DNA from: Cupriavidus sp. YR651
Lineage (GTDB): Bacteria; Pseudomonadota; Gammaproteobacteria; Burkholderiales; Burkholderiaceae
Direction: 5' to 3'
DNA: 64,000 nucleotides
NCBI RefSeq assembly: GCF_900101625.1
Contig: NZ_FMYZ01000013.1
Coordinates: 1 to 64,000 of the forward strand
The notes under the pieces are model-generated. The model was not told the DNA's origin. It did no database searches and saw only the letters and a program-made list of their open reading frames with translations. Numbering within the stretch: the stretch's first letter is position 1; every line of letters begins with the position of its first letter. Position numbers and translations under genes: made by a program. Positions 27,256 through 36,547 of this stretch are shown piece after piece.

Positions 27256-28379
27256 GCGACGACCTCCGTTCGCGGCAGCCGCATCAGCACGCTACGCGCA
27301 ACCAGCAACAACGCCCCCGACGCGACCAGCGTGGCCGACTTGGCCAGCAGCGTCCACTGCAATGTGCTGTAGTACCAGATAAAGCCGAGTGCGACGGTTG
27401 CGATCGCCAGGCCAAGCCACGGCAGCGATCCGCGCCGTAACGCCAGGCCGAGTGCCAGCACGCCGGACGCAACGGCCGGCGCCATGACCATCAGCGCGCC
27501 AAAGGCGATCGTAACGACCGTCACGCCCGCGCTGACAGGTGGCGCGCATTGCAACCGGCGACACTCGCTCAGCGCGAACCCCAGCAACACGGCACCGATC
27601 AGCGCACCTGCCAGCCACGCCCCGGGCAGACGCGGCGCGCCGTTCTCGTTGAAGACCATCGCCAGTGGATGCGTGGCGCCAGTTACCAGCAACGCCGCAC
27701 CCAGCGCGAAAACCAGCGTCGCGTCGGCAGCGGGTTCCCAGCGAGCCAGGCGTCCCCGGGCCGCGAGCATTGCCTCGATCAGGACGAACACCGTCACCGC
27801 CCCACACGCCACTGGCGTCAGCCAGCCCAGCGACCATGGCAGCACCGCCCACGCGTAGCGCACCGCACCTGCCAGCGCGATGTTGAGCGCGAAGGCCACG
27901 GCCAGCCACACGCCGAGTGCCGCAAGGAACCGGTGCAAGCGGTTTGGCACGATGAGGTACAGGACCGCCTCCAACACTGCCACGCCCACCCAGAACGGCG
28001 CGGTGTTCACCAGTCGCTCGCCGCCAAGCGCCTCCGCAGCGCCGAAGACCAGCATGCCCTGCCCGCCGAGACTGGCGGCCAGTGCGAACTGTCCGAGCGC
28101 GATACGTCCGGTGCCCTGTCCCGCCACGCGATACAGCACGACCGCGATGCCGATCATGACCATGCCGGTCACCGCCATCGCCGGCCCATTGCCGCGTGCC
28201 GCCGCGAATACCGAGCCGACGAGAAACAGTTGAAAGAACAGCGCGCCGAGCCAGCCAGCCGCCCCCATCAGCAGGCGGATCGGCCACGGCGTACGCAGCG
28301 TGCCCGCGTACTCGCCGCGCACCGCGCCGCGGGCGGCCAGCGTCTGCCAAAGCGAGCGTTCGATTTGGTCTGCGTTCAT
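27252..28379 (-). CDS. DUF4401-type polytopic membrane protein
   Basis: 375 residues, about ten predicted membrane helices, starting with a hydrophilic MNADQIERSLWQTLAARG segment. The frame is open much further upstream but that part runs antisense to other coding sequence and is not believed. The ATG at 28379 overlaps the upstream DUF2157 stop and its own stop overlaps the GDYXXLXY start, so three genes form one coupled unit. I place it in DUF4401 mainly by length, topology and neighbours. Function unknown. Confidence 0.78.
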   Translation of the reverse strand: MNADQIERSLWQTLAARGAVRGEYAGTLRTPWPIRLLMGAAGWLGALFFQLFLVGSVFAAARGNGPAMAVTGMVMIGIAVVLYRVAGQGTGRIALGQFALAASLGGQGMLVFGAAEALGGERLVNTAPFWVGVAVLEAVLYLIVPNRLHRFLAALGVWLAVAFALNIALAGAVRYAWAVLPWSLGWLTPVACGAVTVFVLIEAMLAARGRLARWEPAADATLVFALGAALLVTGATHPLAMVFNENGAPRLPGAWLAGALIGAVLLGFALSECRRLQCAPPVSAGVTVVTIAFGALMVMAPAVASGVLALGLALRRGSLPWLGLAIATVALGFIWYYSTLQWTLLAKSATLVASGALLLVARSVLMRLPRTEVVA

Positions 28380-29389
28380 GTCGACCTCCCAGCCATGTCG
28401 CGCCATACGCGCAGCAGCCACGCGGCCGCTGCCGCGGCCAGTCCGATCGTGACCAGCGCCAGCAGCAGGAACGCGCCGAAGTCGCCGCGGCCTTCGAACA
28501 GCAACCGGCCAAGCGCCGAAACGACAAGTCCGATGCCGGCCAGGCACACCAGACTCAGCACAACGATATCGAAGACCCGCCAGCGGAACCAGGCGCCGAG
28601 CCCGACCAGGGCAACGAAGCCGACAAGCAACCCGATGCCGTCCACGTGCGTGGTCATCAGGCTGGCCAGTCCGACCCAAGCCGCATAGGCAGTGGCCAGC
28701 ACCGCAATCAGGCGCGGCCCGGTGACGCCGCGAAACCCCCACGCGCCAGCCCACGTCGCGAGCAGGTACCAGAGCACCAGCTGGATCACCGACGCGGCCA
28801 GCAGGAAGAACGTGGCTTCCCGCGCGTGAAGCGCCGAGAACAACAACTCGAACATGCCGCCGACGCCCAGGCTGATGCTGCAATAGCGCAGCAGCGCGAC
28901 GTTGCCGACCACGAGCGGCAGCCACCAGTGCGGCGCGGCCCGTGCCGCCAGCGCCCACGGCACGGCCAGCAAGGTCCACAGCGCGAACAACTGCCACGCA
29001 TCGGCACCGGTCTGGTAGGTCTGGCCGATGACGGCGAGCAGGACCCCGCCCATGACCTGCGCGCCGGCCAACGCGGCACGACCCGCCATGTCGCCGGCCG
29101 GGCGCAGCGCAGCCAGTGCGGCCAGCCCCGTCAGCACCGCCGCGAGCAGGCCGAACTTCGTGAACTTGTGCAGGGCTTGCCAGTTGAAGGCAAAGAAGAC
29201 GATCACGCCGGCACAGAGCAGTGCCGTGCCGAGGATCAGGAGGGTGCGGTCGAGCCATTGATGCCAGTGCGATCGCGTCGGCATCGTGGGGGCCCACGCC
29301 AGGGCGCAGTCCTCGGCGCCAAGCTGGTCCTGGGCACGCCAGTCGGCCAGCGCCTGTTGCACGGCGCGGCGATGTGAAGAGGTTTCCAA
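28376..29389 (-). CDS. DUF2157-type polytopic membrane protein
   Basis: 337 residues. A soluble N-terminal 45 residues (METSSHRRAVQQALADWRAQ) precede about nine helices; the first pair, with VIVFFAFNWQALHKFTKFG, matches the DUF2157 pattern of an FNW motif after the first helix. First gene of the DUF2157-DUF4401-GDYXXLXY operon. GGAGATTGCCG lies just upstream of the ATG. Function unknown; the fixed trio suggests a membrane complex. Confidence 0.78.
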   Translation of the reverse strand: METSSHRRAVQQALADWRAQDQLGAEDCALAWAPTMPTRSHWHQWLDRTLLILGTALLCAGVIVFFAFNWQALHKFTKFGLLAAVLTGLAALAALRPAGDMAGRAALAGAQVMGGVLLAVIGQTYQTGADAWQLFALWTLLAVPWALAARAAPHWWLPLVVGNVALLRYCSISLGVGGMFELLFSALHAREATFFLLAASVIQLVLWYLLATWAGAWGFRGVTGPRLIAVLATAYAAWVGLASLMTTHVDGIGLLVGFVALVGLGAWFRWRVFDIVVLSLVCLAGIGLVVSALGRLLFEGRGDFGAFLLLALVTIGLAAAAAAWLLRVWRDMAGRST

Positions 29390-29570
29390 ACGGCAATCTC
29401 CTGAGAGGTTGCATCCCGGAATGCGATGTCAGGCGCACTGTAGCAAACCGTCCGCGCGGATGCACCTGCGACGAATCTGAAAAGCCGGCGTGACCTGCCG
29501 TGGTCCCTTCCGCAGTCTCCCGGCCGCCGGTATGCTTGCGCTTCCTCCAAGCCACCTGGGCAGTTGCGTC

Positions 29571-30338
29571 ATGACACTGGGCATCCTTGCCGCCCTCCAC
29601 GATGAAGTCGATGGGCTGATCGCCGCCATGCGGCATGAAGATGCGCGCGCGACCGTGCGCACGATCGGCATGCGCGACTACCACGTCGGCACCCTGCACG
29701 GCCAGCCCGTGGTGCTGGTACTGGCGCGCGTGGGCAAGGTGGCGGCGGCGGCCACCACAGTGACGCTGATCCGGGAATTCGGCGTGGACGAAATCGTGTT
29801 CACCGGGCTCGCCGGTGGCGTGGGCAGCGAGGTACGGGTCGGTGACATCGTCGTTGCCGACCGGGCGATCCAGCACGACCTGGATGCGCGACCGCTTTTC
29901 CCGCGCCACGAGGTACCGCTGCTGGACCGGACCGAATTTCCGGCAGACCCCGGACTGACCGCCGCACTGCGCAATGCGGCGGACGACTTTCTGCGTCAGG
30001 ACCTGGCCACGGAAGTGCCCGACGGCGTGCTGGCGCGCTTTGGAGTGGCCCAGCCCCGGCTGCACGTGGGCATGGTCGCCAGCGGCGACCAGTTCATCAA
30101 CGCGCCGCAGGCCGTGGCCGAGTTATGCGCGCGCCTGCCCGGACTACAGGCGGTGGAAATGGAAGGCGCCGCGCTGGCCCAGATCTGCTTTGAATATGAT
30201 GTCCCCTACGCGCTGATGCGGACGATTTCCGACCGCGCCGACGATTCCGCGCATGTGGATTTTTCGGCATTTCTACGGGATGTCGCCAGCCACTATTCCA
30301 GCGCAATCCTGCGACGCTTCCTGGACGCCCGCGCCTGA
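29571..30338 (+). CDS. mtnN: 5'-methylthioadenosine/S-adenosylhomocysteine nucleosidase
   Basis: 255 residues. It cleaves the glycosidic bond of MTA and SAH in methionine salvage and methyl-cycle detoxification. MTLGILAALHDEVDGLI, VFTGLAGGVGSEVRVGDIVVA, VASGDQFI and the catalytic/specificity part AVEMEGAALAQICFEYDVPYALMRTISDRADD are characteristic. ATG 29571 gives the normal N-terminus; a longer frame to 29490 adds non-family sequence. Diverges from the DUF2157 operon. Confidence 0.92.
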   Translation: MTLGILAALHDEVDGLIAAMRHEDARATVRTIGMRDYHVGTLHGQPVVLVLARVGKVAAAATTVTLIREFGVDEIVFTGLAGGVGSEVRVGDIVVADRAIQHDLDARPLFPRHEVPLLDRTEFPADPGLTAALRNAADDFLRQDLATEVPDGVLARFGVAQPRLHVGMVASGDQFINAPQAVAELCARLPGLQAVEMEGAALAQICFEYDVPYALMRTISDRADDSAHVDFSAFLRDVASHYSSAILRRFLDARA

Positions 30339-30398
30339 CGTTGTTTGGCGACCACCAGAGGCGGTAGCCAATTCGCAACAATTTCGTCTGTTCAGTCG

Positions 30399-30641
30399 TT
30401 ACCGGCGAGGCCGGACCACGCCCCAGACGCCGACCAGCACAGCCGCGCCGGCGATGGCCGCTGCCCATCCGGTAAGTTGTCCATCCGTGAACAACCGCGC
30501 CGCCCGGCCACCGTAGAACATGGCCAGCGCCCCCAGCACGCCCAGCACCAGCGCGGCTGGCAGGCTGACAACCCTCCCGCCCGGATGGAACTGGCGCCCT
30601 GCCAGCCCAACGATTGCCCCTACCACCACCAAGCCCAACAT
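30399..30641 (-). CDS. Small three-helix membrane protein (GlsB/YeaQ-like)
   Basis: 80 residues. Three hydrophobic segments (about 2-14, 28-43, 58-75) with glycines, and a basic C-terminus VRPRR. An excellent ribosome binding site, AGGAGGT, lies 4 bases upstream of the ATG at 30641. It resembles transglycosylase-associated/GlsB-type small membrane proteins in size and topology only. Lies convergent with mtnN and divergent from hemA. Confidence 0.7.
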   Translation of the reverse strand: MLGLVVVGAIVGLAGRQFHPGGRVVSLPAALVLGVLGALAMFYGGRAARLFTDGQLTGWAAAIAGAAVLVGVWGVVRPRR

Positions 30642-30746
30642 CGGCACCTCCTGTGTCTTTCCAGCCACAATGCCGCGGCCAGCCGCGTAACAATACTGCA
30701 GCTGGAACAAAACACCCCAGTCGCCTGCAACTTTGCAGCCCGGCGG

Positions 30747-30752
30747 TATAAT
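30747..30752 (+). promoter_or_regulatory. Candidate -10 box for hemA
   Basis: A perfect TATAAT lies 46 bases upstream of the hemA ATG. The -35 region is poor (CTGCAA at 30725-30730, three of six, 16-base spacer), so an activator may be needed or the box may be fortuitous. Confidence 0.35.
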
Positions 30753-30798
30753 GGCCATCGCTTCCGGCAGCATCCCGGATGGCAACGAATCCCCACAA

Positions 30799-32103
30799 AT
30801 GCAACTGCTCGCGATCGGCATCAATCACACAACGGCACCTGTCTCGCTACGCGAGCGGGTGGCGTTTCCGCTTGAGCAGATCAAACCGGCCCTGGGCGCC
30901 CTGCGCACCCACCTGGCGGGCCGCAGCGGCACCGAAGCCGCCATTCTTTCCACCTGCAACCGTACGGAAATCTACTGCGCCACCGATGTGCTGCAGCCCG
31001 GCACGGACGGTTTCGAGCACACGCTGCGCTGGCTGGCACAGCACCACAACGTGCCCGCAGGTGAGTTGGCGCCGCATTTGTACGCCCTGCCCCAATCCGA
31101 GGCCGTCCGCCATGCCTTCCGCGTGGCCAGCGGCCTCGATTCGATGGTGCTGGGCGAAACCCAGATCCTCGGGCAACTCAAGGATGCCGTGCGTACCGCC
31201 GGAGAAGCCGGCGCGCTGGGCACGTATCTGAACCAGTTGTTCCAGCGCACGTTCGCGGTGGCCAAGGAAGTCCGCGGCCAGACCGAGATCGGCGCACATT
31301 CCGTCTCGATGGCCGCCGCGGCCGTCCGCCTGGCCCAGCGCATTTTCGAGAGCATCTCCACCCAGCGCGTGCTGTTCATCGGCGCCGGCGAGATGATCGA
31401 ACTCTGCGCCACGCACTTTGCCGCGCAGATGCCGCGACAGATCGTGGTGGCCAACCGGACCGTGGAACGCGGTGAAAAGCTGGCCGAACAACTGGCCGGG
31501 CAAGGCCTGACCACGCAGGCGATCCGCCTGCAGGACCTGGGCGAACGCCTGCACGAATTCGACATCGTCGTGTCCTGCACCGCGAGCTCCCTGCCGATCA
31601 TCGGCCTCGGCGCCGTCGAGCGCGCGGTCAAGCGTCGCAAGCACCGCCCGATCATGATGGTCGACCTGGCCGTGCCCCGTGACGTGGAGCCCGAGGTCGC
31701 GCGCCTGAACGATGTCTTCCTGTACACCGTGGATGATCTCGGCGGCATCGTGCGCGAGGGCAACGCGATGCGCCAGGCCGCCGTGGCGCAGGCCGAAGCC
31801 ATCATCGAAACCCGCGTGCAGAACTTCATGCACTGGCTGGAGACCCGCAGCGTGGTGCCAGTCATCCGGGAAATCCAGTCTCAGGGCGAGGCGATGCGCC
31901 AGGCCGAACTGGAGCGCGCACGCCGCATGCTGGCGCGCGGGGACGACCCCGAAGCGGTGCTGGAGGCCCTCTCCGGCGCGCTGACCCGCAAGTTCCTGCA
32001 CGGACCGACCCACGCGCTGAATCACACCCAGGGCGAGGACCGCGAGGCGCTGCTGCGCCTGGTTCCGGGCCTGTTCCGCCACAGCAGCCACTCCGAGCGC
32101 TAG
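30799..32103 (+). CDS. hemA: Glutamyl-tRNA reductase
   Basis: 434 residues. It reduces glutamyl-tRNA(Glu) to glutamate-1-semialdehyde, the first step of tetrapyrrole synthesis by the C5 route. The catalytic Cys53 is in [29 protein letters not shown], the NADPH site [16 protein letters not shown] and the dimerisation helix are present. ATG at 30799 gives [19 protein letters not shown], the expected N-terminus. It leads hemA-prfA-(lipoprotein)-prmC, a conserved grouping. Confidence 0.97.
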   Translation: MQLLAIGINHTTAPVSLRERVAFPLEQIKPALGALRTHLAGRSGTEAAILSTCNRTEIYCATDVLQPGTDGFEHTLRWLAQHHNVPAGELAPHLYALPQSEAVRHAFRVASGLDSMVLGETQILGQLKDAVRTAGEAGALGTYLNQLFQRTFAVAKEVRGQTEIGAHSVSMAAAAVRLAQRIFESISTQRVLFIGAGEMIELCATHFAAQMPRQIVVANRTVERGEKLAEQLAGQGLTTQAIRLQDLGERLHEFDIVVSCTASSLPIIGLGAVERAVKRRKHRPIMMVDLAVPRDVEPEVARLNDVFLYTVDDLGGIVREGNAMRQAAVAQAEAIIETRVQNFMHWLETRSVVPVIREIQSQGEAMRQAELERARRMLARGDDPEAVLEALSGALTRKFLHGPTHALNHTQGEDREALLRLVPGLFRHSSHSER

Positions 32104-32229
32104 CCCCGCTCGCGCACTTTGCCGGCCGCTGCCCGAACCGGGTTGCCGCCAGCCCGCCGGCAACCACTGCCGATTCGCCCGACGGCCTTCGCCGCGCCCC
32201 GCGCCCCCCGCTCCAGATTCCGGATTCCC

Positions 32230-33312
32230 ATGAAAGCCAGCATGCTCTCCAAGCTCGACCAGTTGGCCGAGCGACTCGATGAAGTCAACGCCCTGCTCGC
32301 CCGCGAGAACGCCACGGCCAACATCGACCAGTACCGCAAGCTCTCCCGCGAACACGCCGAGTTGTCGCCGGTGGCAGAGCAATACGGGCAGTATCGGCAG
32401 GCGCAGGAGGACCTGGCCACGGCGCAGGCGCTGCTGGACGATCCCGAGATGAAGGACTTTGCCGCCGACGAGATCGGCGCCGCGCGCGATCGGCTCGAAG
32501 TCCTCGAGCAAAGTCTGCAGACGCTGCTGCTGCCCAAGGATCCCAACGACGACCGCAACTTGCTGCTGGAAATCCGCGCGGGCACCGGTGGCGAGGAAAG
32601 CGCGCTGTTCGCCGCGGACCTGCTGCGCATGTACACGCGCTACGCGGAACGGCAGCGCTGGCAGGTGGAGATCATGAGCGAGTCCGAGTCGGATCTCGGC
32701 GGCTACAAGGAAGTGATCGTGCGGATCGCCGGGGATGCGGCCTTCTCGAAGCTGAAGTTCGAATCGGGTGGTCATCGCGTGCAGCGCGTGCCGGCCACCG
32801 AGGCGCAGGGCCGTATCCACACCTCGGCCTGTACGGTGGCAGTGATGCCCGAGGCCGACGAAGTCGGCGAAGTCGAGATCAACCCTTCCGATCTGCGCAT
32901 CGACACCTTCCGCGCGTCCGGCGCGGGCGGCCAGCACGTCAACAAGACCGATTCGGCCGTGCGGCTGACCCACCTGCCCACGGGCATCGTGGTGGAATGC
33001 CAGGACGACCGCAGCCAGCACCGCAACAAGGACAAGGCGATGAAAGTGCTGGCCGCGCGGATCAAGGACATGCAATTGCGTGCCGCGCAGGCCAAGGAGG
33101 CCAGCACGCGCCGCAACCTGATCGGCTCGGGCGACCGCAGCGATCGCATCCGCACCTACAATTTCCCTCAGGGCCGCGTGACCGACCACCGCATCAACCT
33201 GACGCTCTACAAGATCGACATGATCATGGACGGCGACATGAATGAACTGGTCGCCGCACTGGCCGCGGAGCACCAGGCAGATCAACTGGCGGCCCTCGGC
33301 GACGAAGGCTGA
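32230..33312 (+). CDS. prfA: Peptide chain release factor 1
   Basis: 360 residues. It reads UAA and UAG stop codons. The anticodon-like PAT (188-190) marks RF1 rather than RF2; the peptidyl-transferase motif GGQ is at 233-235 in [33 protein letters not shown] is conserved. ATG 32230 fits; an in-frame ATG four codons on (MLSKLDQ) is an alternative. It follows hemA by 126 bases. Its methylating enzyme PrmC is encoded shortly downstream. Confidence 0.97.
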   Translation: MKASMLSKLDQLAERLDEVNALLARENATANIDQYRKLSREHAELSPVAEQYGQYRQAQEDLATAQALLDDPEMKDFAADEIGAARDRLEVLEQSLQTLLLPKDPNDDRNLLLEIRAGTGGEESALFAADLLRMYTRYAERQRWQVEIMSESESDLGGYKEVIVRIAGDAAFSKLKFESGGHRVQRVPATEAQGRIHTSACTVAVMPEADEVGEVEINPSDLRIDTFRASGAGGQHVNKTDSAVRLTHLPTGIVVECQDDRSQHRNKDKAMKVLAARIKDMQLRAAQAKEASTRRNLIGSGDRSDRIRTYNFPQGRVTDHRINLTLYKIDMIMDGDMNELVAALAAEHQADQLAALGDEG

Positions 33313-33432
33313 AGCGACGTCGCCGCTGATTTCACGCGTTCGCTCCAAACCGGCATTGCCGGATCGTGCAGGCATCGGCACCTGAACCCGCCAGCAAGCG
33401 TTTGTAACTGAGGTAAATGCTTGAAACAGCAC

Positions 33433-33461
33433 TGGCAGACAAAAGCGCGGTGTCTATAATC
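33433..33461 (+). promoter_or_regulatory. Sigma-70 promoter for the small lipoprotein gene
   Basis: CTGGCA (33433-33438; four of six), 17-base spacer, perfect TATAAT (33456-33461). It lies about 100 bases before the lipoprotein ATG in the 249-base gap after prfA, which otherwise holds nothing coding. Confidence 0.6.
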
Positions 33462-33561
33462 GATTTCGACCAGACCGCCCCGATACGTCACTTTTCTGAT
33501 CGGGTTACACGCGAAGTCTGGGCTGATGTCGACCTCCTCAAACAGACACAAGGATGAAATC

Positions 33562-33888
33562 ATGAAAAAACTGCTCGCGCTGTTGATGATCACCGCTGCC
33601 ATGGCTGCTTGCAGCAAGAAGGAAGAGGCTCCCGCAGCCTCCAGCGCCGACAAGGCCATGCAAAGCGCCGCGGAATCGGCCAAGGCCGCCGCCAGCGATG
33701 CCGCCGCCGCCGCCAGCAACGCCGCGGATGCCGCCAAGGCTGCCGCCAGCGGTGCTGCTGCCGATGTCTCCGCCGCCGCCGACAAGGCCAAGGTCGATGC
33801 GGGCAACGCCATGGCCAACGCCAAGGAAGCCGCGCGCGACGCCGTCAACACCACGGCCGACAAGGCCAAGGACGCCGTCAACAAGTAA
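33562..33888 (+). CDS. Alanine-rich small lipoprotein
   Basis: 108 residues. Signal MKKLLALLMITAAMAACSKKEE ends in lipobox-like AMAAC with Cys17. The rest is a long Ala/Lys/Asp/Ser helix with heptad-like repeats of SAKAAASDAA/DAAKAAASGAA type, and no aromatic residues. This resembles outer-membrane Lpp-like or stress-entericidin-like lipoproteins in style; no family is certain. AAGGATG gives the ribosome binding site for the ATG at 33562. It has its own promoter and terminator and sits between prfA and prmC. Confidence 0.8.
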   Translation: MKKLLALLMITAAMAACSKKEEAPAASSADKAMQSAAESAKAAASDAAAAASNAADAAKAAASGAAADVSAAADKAKVDAGNAMANAKEAARDAVNTTADKAKDAVNK

Positions 33889-33965
33889 TCGCCCTCCGCA
33901 ATCAGGGCGACCGCGACAGCCGGAATCGGCTTACACTAGGCGCCAGTTGCAAAGCATTGCCAAAG

Positions 33966-33998
33966 CCCCGTCAGGCCAATCGCCCGACGGGGTTTTTT
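33966..33998 (+). terminator. Intrinsic terminator after the lipoprotein gene
   Basis: CCCCGTC (33966-33972) pairs with GACGGGG (33986-33992), 13-base loop, followed by TTTTTT (33993-33998). AAAG precedes the stem, so it could act in both directions. It makes the lipoprotein gene a separate transcript and lies 34 bases before prmC. Confidence 0.88.
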
Positions 33999-34032
33999 GC
34001 ACCCGGCCTCCGGGTTCCCAACAAGTATTCCG

Positions 34033-34914
34033 ATGTCCTCCACCCCTCCGGGCGCGCTGCCGCCCGATCCCACGCTGCGTGAAGCCCAGACCCTGCCAGC
34101 CATGGCCGGGTTACCGGCGTTAGAGGCACGCATGCTGCTGTCCCACGTGACGGGGTTCAGCCGTACCCAGTTGATTACGCGCGATACCGATCACCTGACC
34201 GCCGCCCAGCGTGATGCGTTTGCCACCCTGCTGGCGCGGCGGCTGGCCGGCGAGCCCATGGCCTACCTGCTCGGCGAGCGCGAATTCTTCGGTCGCACCT
34301 TCCGTGTGACGCCGGATGTGCTGATCCCGCGGCCGGACACCGAAATCGCAGCGGAGGCCTCGCTGGCGCGCATCGCCAACGTGCACGCCCCGCGCGTGCT
34401 GGACATGGGCACCGGCTCAGGCATCCTGGCCGTGACGATTGCGCGCGAACGGCCCGATGCCGAGGTCTGGGCCACCGATATCTCCCCCGGCGCCGTGCTG
34501 GTCGCCCAGGACAACGCCCGGGCGCTGCAGGCGGACAACATCCGCTTCCTGGTATCGGATTGGTATCAATCCGTGCCAGACGGCGTGCGTTTTCACCTGA
34601 TCGTCAGCAATCCGCCGTACATCGCCGCCGGCGACCCGCATTTGGCGGAAGGCGACCTGCGCTTCGAGCCGATCGACGCCCTGACGGACCACGAAGACGG
34701 CCTGTCGGACCTGGCGGCGATCGTGGCCGGCGCAACCGCGCGGCTGCTGCCGGACGGCTGGCTGCTGATGGAACATGGCTACGATCAGGCCGCTTCCATG
34801 CGCAGCCTGCTGACCCGTGCCGGTTTTGAGGACGTCTACACCGCTCGCGACCTGGCCGGACTGGAACGGTGCAGCGGCGGACGCCTGCCCGCGGCGCAGA
34901 AAGACCCCACCTGA
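34033..34914 (+). CDS. prmC: Peptide chain release factor N5-glutamine methyltransferase
   Basis: 293 residues. It methylates the glutamine of the release-factor GGQ motif. The SAM site VLDMGTGSGILAVTIA and the catalytic NPPY in LIVSNPPYIAAGDPHL are intact, preceded by the N-terminal helical substrate-binding domain (EARMLLSHVTGFSRTQLI). ATG 34033 is chosen because an upstream TTG would lie inside the terminator. It starts after an intrinsic terminator, so its own promoter or read-through is needed. Confidence 0.95.
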   Translation: MSSTPPGALPPDPTLREAQTLPAMAGLPALEARMLLSHVTGFSRTQLITRDTDHLTAAQRDAFATLLARRLAGEPMAYLLGEREFFGRTFRVTPDVLIPRPDTEIAAEASLARIANVHAPRVLDMGTGSGILAVTIARERPDAEVWATDISPGAVLVAQDNARALQADNIRFLVSDWYQSVPDGVRFHLIVSNPPYIAAGDPHLAEGDLRFEPIDALTDHEDGLSDLAAIVAGATARLLPDGWLLMEHGYDQAASMRSLLTRAGFEDVYTARDLAGLERCSGGRLPAAQKDPT

Positions 34915-35040
34915 AGCCGGCCCGCGATTCCGGTAAAATTGCTGGCTTGTCCCCCGTGCGCGGATGCGCGCACCCGAATCACCCCCAAATGGCGGCGCCG
35001 GCTTGATCCGGCACCGCGCGCAACCGGAAACACTTTCATC

Positions 35041-35352
35041 ATGAGTGACGTACAGCAGAAGATCGACCAGATCGTGAAGGGCAGCCCCGTGGTGCTGTTC
35101 ATGAAGGGCACCGCGCAGTTCCCGATGTGCGGGTTCTCCGGCCGCGCCATCCAGATCCTGAAGGCCTGCGGCGTGGACGCACCGACCACGGTCAATGTGC
35201 TGGAAGACGAAGCCATCCGCCAGGGCATCAAGTCATATGCCAACTGGCCGACCATCCCGCAGCTCTACGTGAACGGCGAGTTCATCGGCGGCTCGGACAT
35301 CATGATGGAGATGTACCAGAACGGCGAACTGCAATCGCTGCTCAAGGCCTGA
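35041..35352 (+). CDS. grxD: Monothiol glutaredoxin Grx4-type
   Basis: 103 residues. CGFS-type monothiol glutaredoxin that carries and transfers Fe-S clusters. MKGTAQFPMCGFSGRAIQIL contains the active site; the glutathione site WPTIPQLYVNGEFIGGSDI follows. ATG 35041 gives the canonical protein. A -10-like TAAAAT lies at 34934-34939. Followed by ubiX after 8 bases. Confidence 0.96.
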   Translation: MSDVQQKIDQIVKGSPVVLFMKGTAQFPMCGFSGRAIQILKACGVDAPTTVNVLEDEAIRQGIKSYANWPTIPQLYVNGEFIGGSDIMMEMYQNGELQSLLKA

Positions 35353-35360
35353 GGCTGGCC

Positions 35361-35984
35361 ATGCCCGTGACATCAGGCGGCGCGCCGCAACGGCTGATCG
35401 TCGCCATCACGGGCGCCACCGGCGCCATCTATGGCGTCCGGCTCCTGCAGGTCCTGCAAGGCGTGGCGGGGGTGGAAACCCACCTGCTGATCTCGCCGGC
35501 GGGGGTCATGAACCTTCAGCACGAACTCGATATCGGCCGCGCCCAGGTGGAAGCGCTGGCCGATGTGGTCCACAACGTGCGCGACATCGGCGCGACCATC
35601 GCCAGCGGATCGTTCCGCGCGCATGCCATGGTCGTGGCGCCGTGCTCGATGCGTACGCTGGCAGCCATCGCACATGGTCTTTCCGACAATCTCATCACGC
35701 GCGCGGCGGACGTCACGCTCAAGGAGCGGCGCAAGCTGGTTCTGATGGTGCGCGAAACGCCGTTGAACCTGGCGCACCTGCGCAATATGACGGCGGTCAC
35801 GGAGATGGGCGGCATCGTGTTTCCGCCCGTGCCGGGCTTTTACCAGAAGCCGCGAACGATCGCCGAACTGGTCGACCACACAGTCGGCCGCGTGCTGGAC
35901 CTCGTCGACCTGCCAGAGATTGGCGCTACCCTCGCGCCCAGCTGGGGCGGGCTGAACGCCACGGCGTCCGAGGGTGGCAACTGA
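35361..35984 (+). CDS. ubiX: Flavin prenyltransferase UbiX
   Basis: 207 residues. It makes prenylated FMN, the cofactor for UbiD-type decarboxylases in ubiquinone synthesis. VAITGATGAIYGVRLLQVL, the GSFRAHAMVVAPCSMRTLAAIAHG segment and RETPLNLAHLRNM are hallmark sequences. It follows grxD by 8 bases, so the two are probably co-transcribed. The last ten residues are Gly/Ala/Ser rich. Confidence 0.95.
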   Translation: MPVTSGGAPQRLIVAITGATGAIYGVRLLQVLQGVAGVETHLLISPAGVMNLQHELDIGRAQVEALADVVHNVRDIGATIASGSFRAHAMVVAPCSMRTLAAIAHGLSDNLITRAADVTLKERRKLVLMVRETPLNLAHLRNMTAVTEMGGIVFPPVPGFYQKPRTIAELVDHTVGRVLDLVDLPEIGATLAPSWGGLNATASEGGN

Positions 35985-36043
35985 AGCTACAACGAATCAC
36001 CAGCCGGGCGACAACAAGGCGCTGCCGCCCGGCGTGCGGCGCA

Positions 36044-36265
36044 TTACCAGTGGCGATAGCGGCGGCCGTAGTAGCCACCGTAATATCCACCGCCGTAATA
36101 CGCTCGCGGTGACACGACCACTGCCGGCCCGCCGTAGTAGACCGGGGCCGGCGCCACGGCAATGGGCGCGGGCTCCACGACCGGGCCATACGGGGTCGGA
36201 TACACCGCGCAGCCGCCCAGCATTGCTGCGCCAGCCACCGCCAAACCCATCACTATTGTTTTCAT
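36044..36265 (-). CDS. Small Tyr/Gly/Pro-rich lipoprotein
   Basis: 73 residues. Signal MKTIVMGLAVAGAAMLGGC with a LGGC lipobox (Cys19), then a Pro/Ala/Val stretch and a C-terminal Tyr-Gly repeat (YYGGGYYGGYYGRRYRHW). Similar small lipoproteins are common in Burkholderiales, without known function. Converges with ubiX. Confidence 0.75.
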   Translation of the reverse strand: MKTIVMGLAVAGAAMLGGCAVYPTPYGPVVEPAPIAVAPAPVYYGGPAVVVSPRAYYGGGYYGGYYGRRYRHW

Positions 36266-36400
36266 CGTATCGTCCTTAACGTCTCAGGCATTGCCTGCGG
36301 CAGTGCTCTGCCCTTAAGAACGTTATACGGGTGGGTCTGGTAATACAGCGTCAAGCCGCTGTAACCCTTGTTACGATTCGCAACGACTTCGCGCACGTAA

Positions 36401-36524
36401 GAGGCTGCTTCAAAAAGATCCTGGCGTCGTTGCCGGGTTGGCCACACTCGTTTGCCGTACTACTTGTACTGTCTGCGGCCGCGCGTCTAGCCAGGACCGC
36501 TTCGCTTCATTTTGAAGCAACCTC
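36401..36524. repeat. 124-bp MITE-like element with 15-bp terminal inverted repeats
   Basis: GAGGCTGCTTCAAAA (36401-36415) and TTTTGAAGCAACCTC (36510-36524) are inverted repeats matching at 14 of 15 positions. The interior is non-coding, with a GTAC-N5-GTAC (36459-36471 region) and GCGGCCGCG. The right end also folds as GCTTCA-TTT-TGAAGC. It lies between the small lipoprotein and the amaB-like gene. No target-site duplication is obvious. No transposase is present. Confidence 0.5.
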
Positions 36525-36547
36525 TGAGTCGTCAACCGTACGCCAGC

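Noticed and set aside
28380-30065. Upstream extension of the DUF4401 frame
   Set aside because: The extension runs through the DUF2157 gene and antisense to mtnN, and a proper ATG with overlap coupling exists at 28379.
30847-33432. An 861-codon open frame opposite hemA and prfA
   Set aside because: It spans two conserved genes in antisense and has no recognisable content.
36262-36447. A 61-codon minus-strand frame (starts at GTG or ATG-like codon within the MITE-like element)
   Set aside because: It straddles the left end of the inverted-repeat element, has no ribosome binding site and no recognisable domain.
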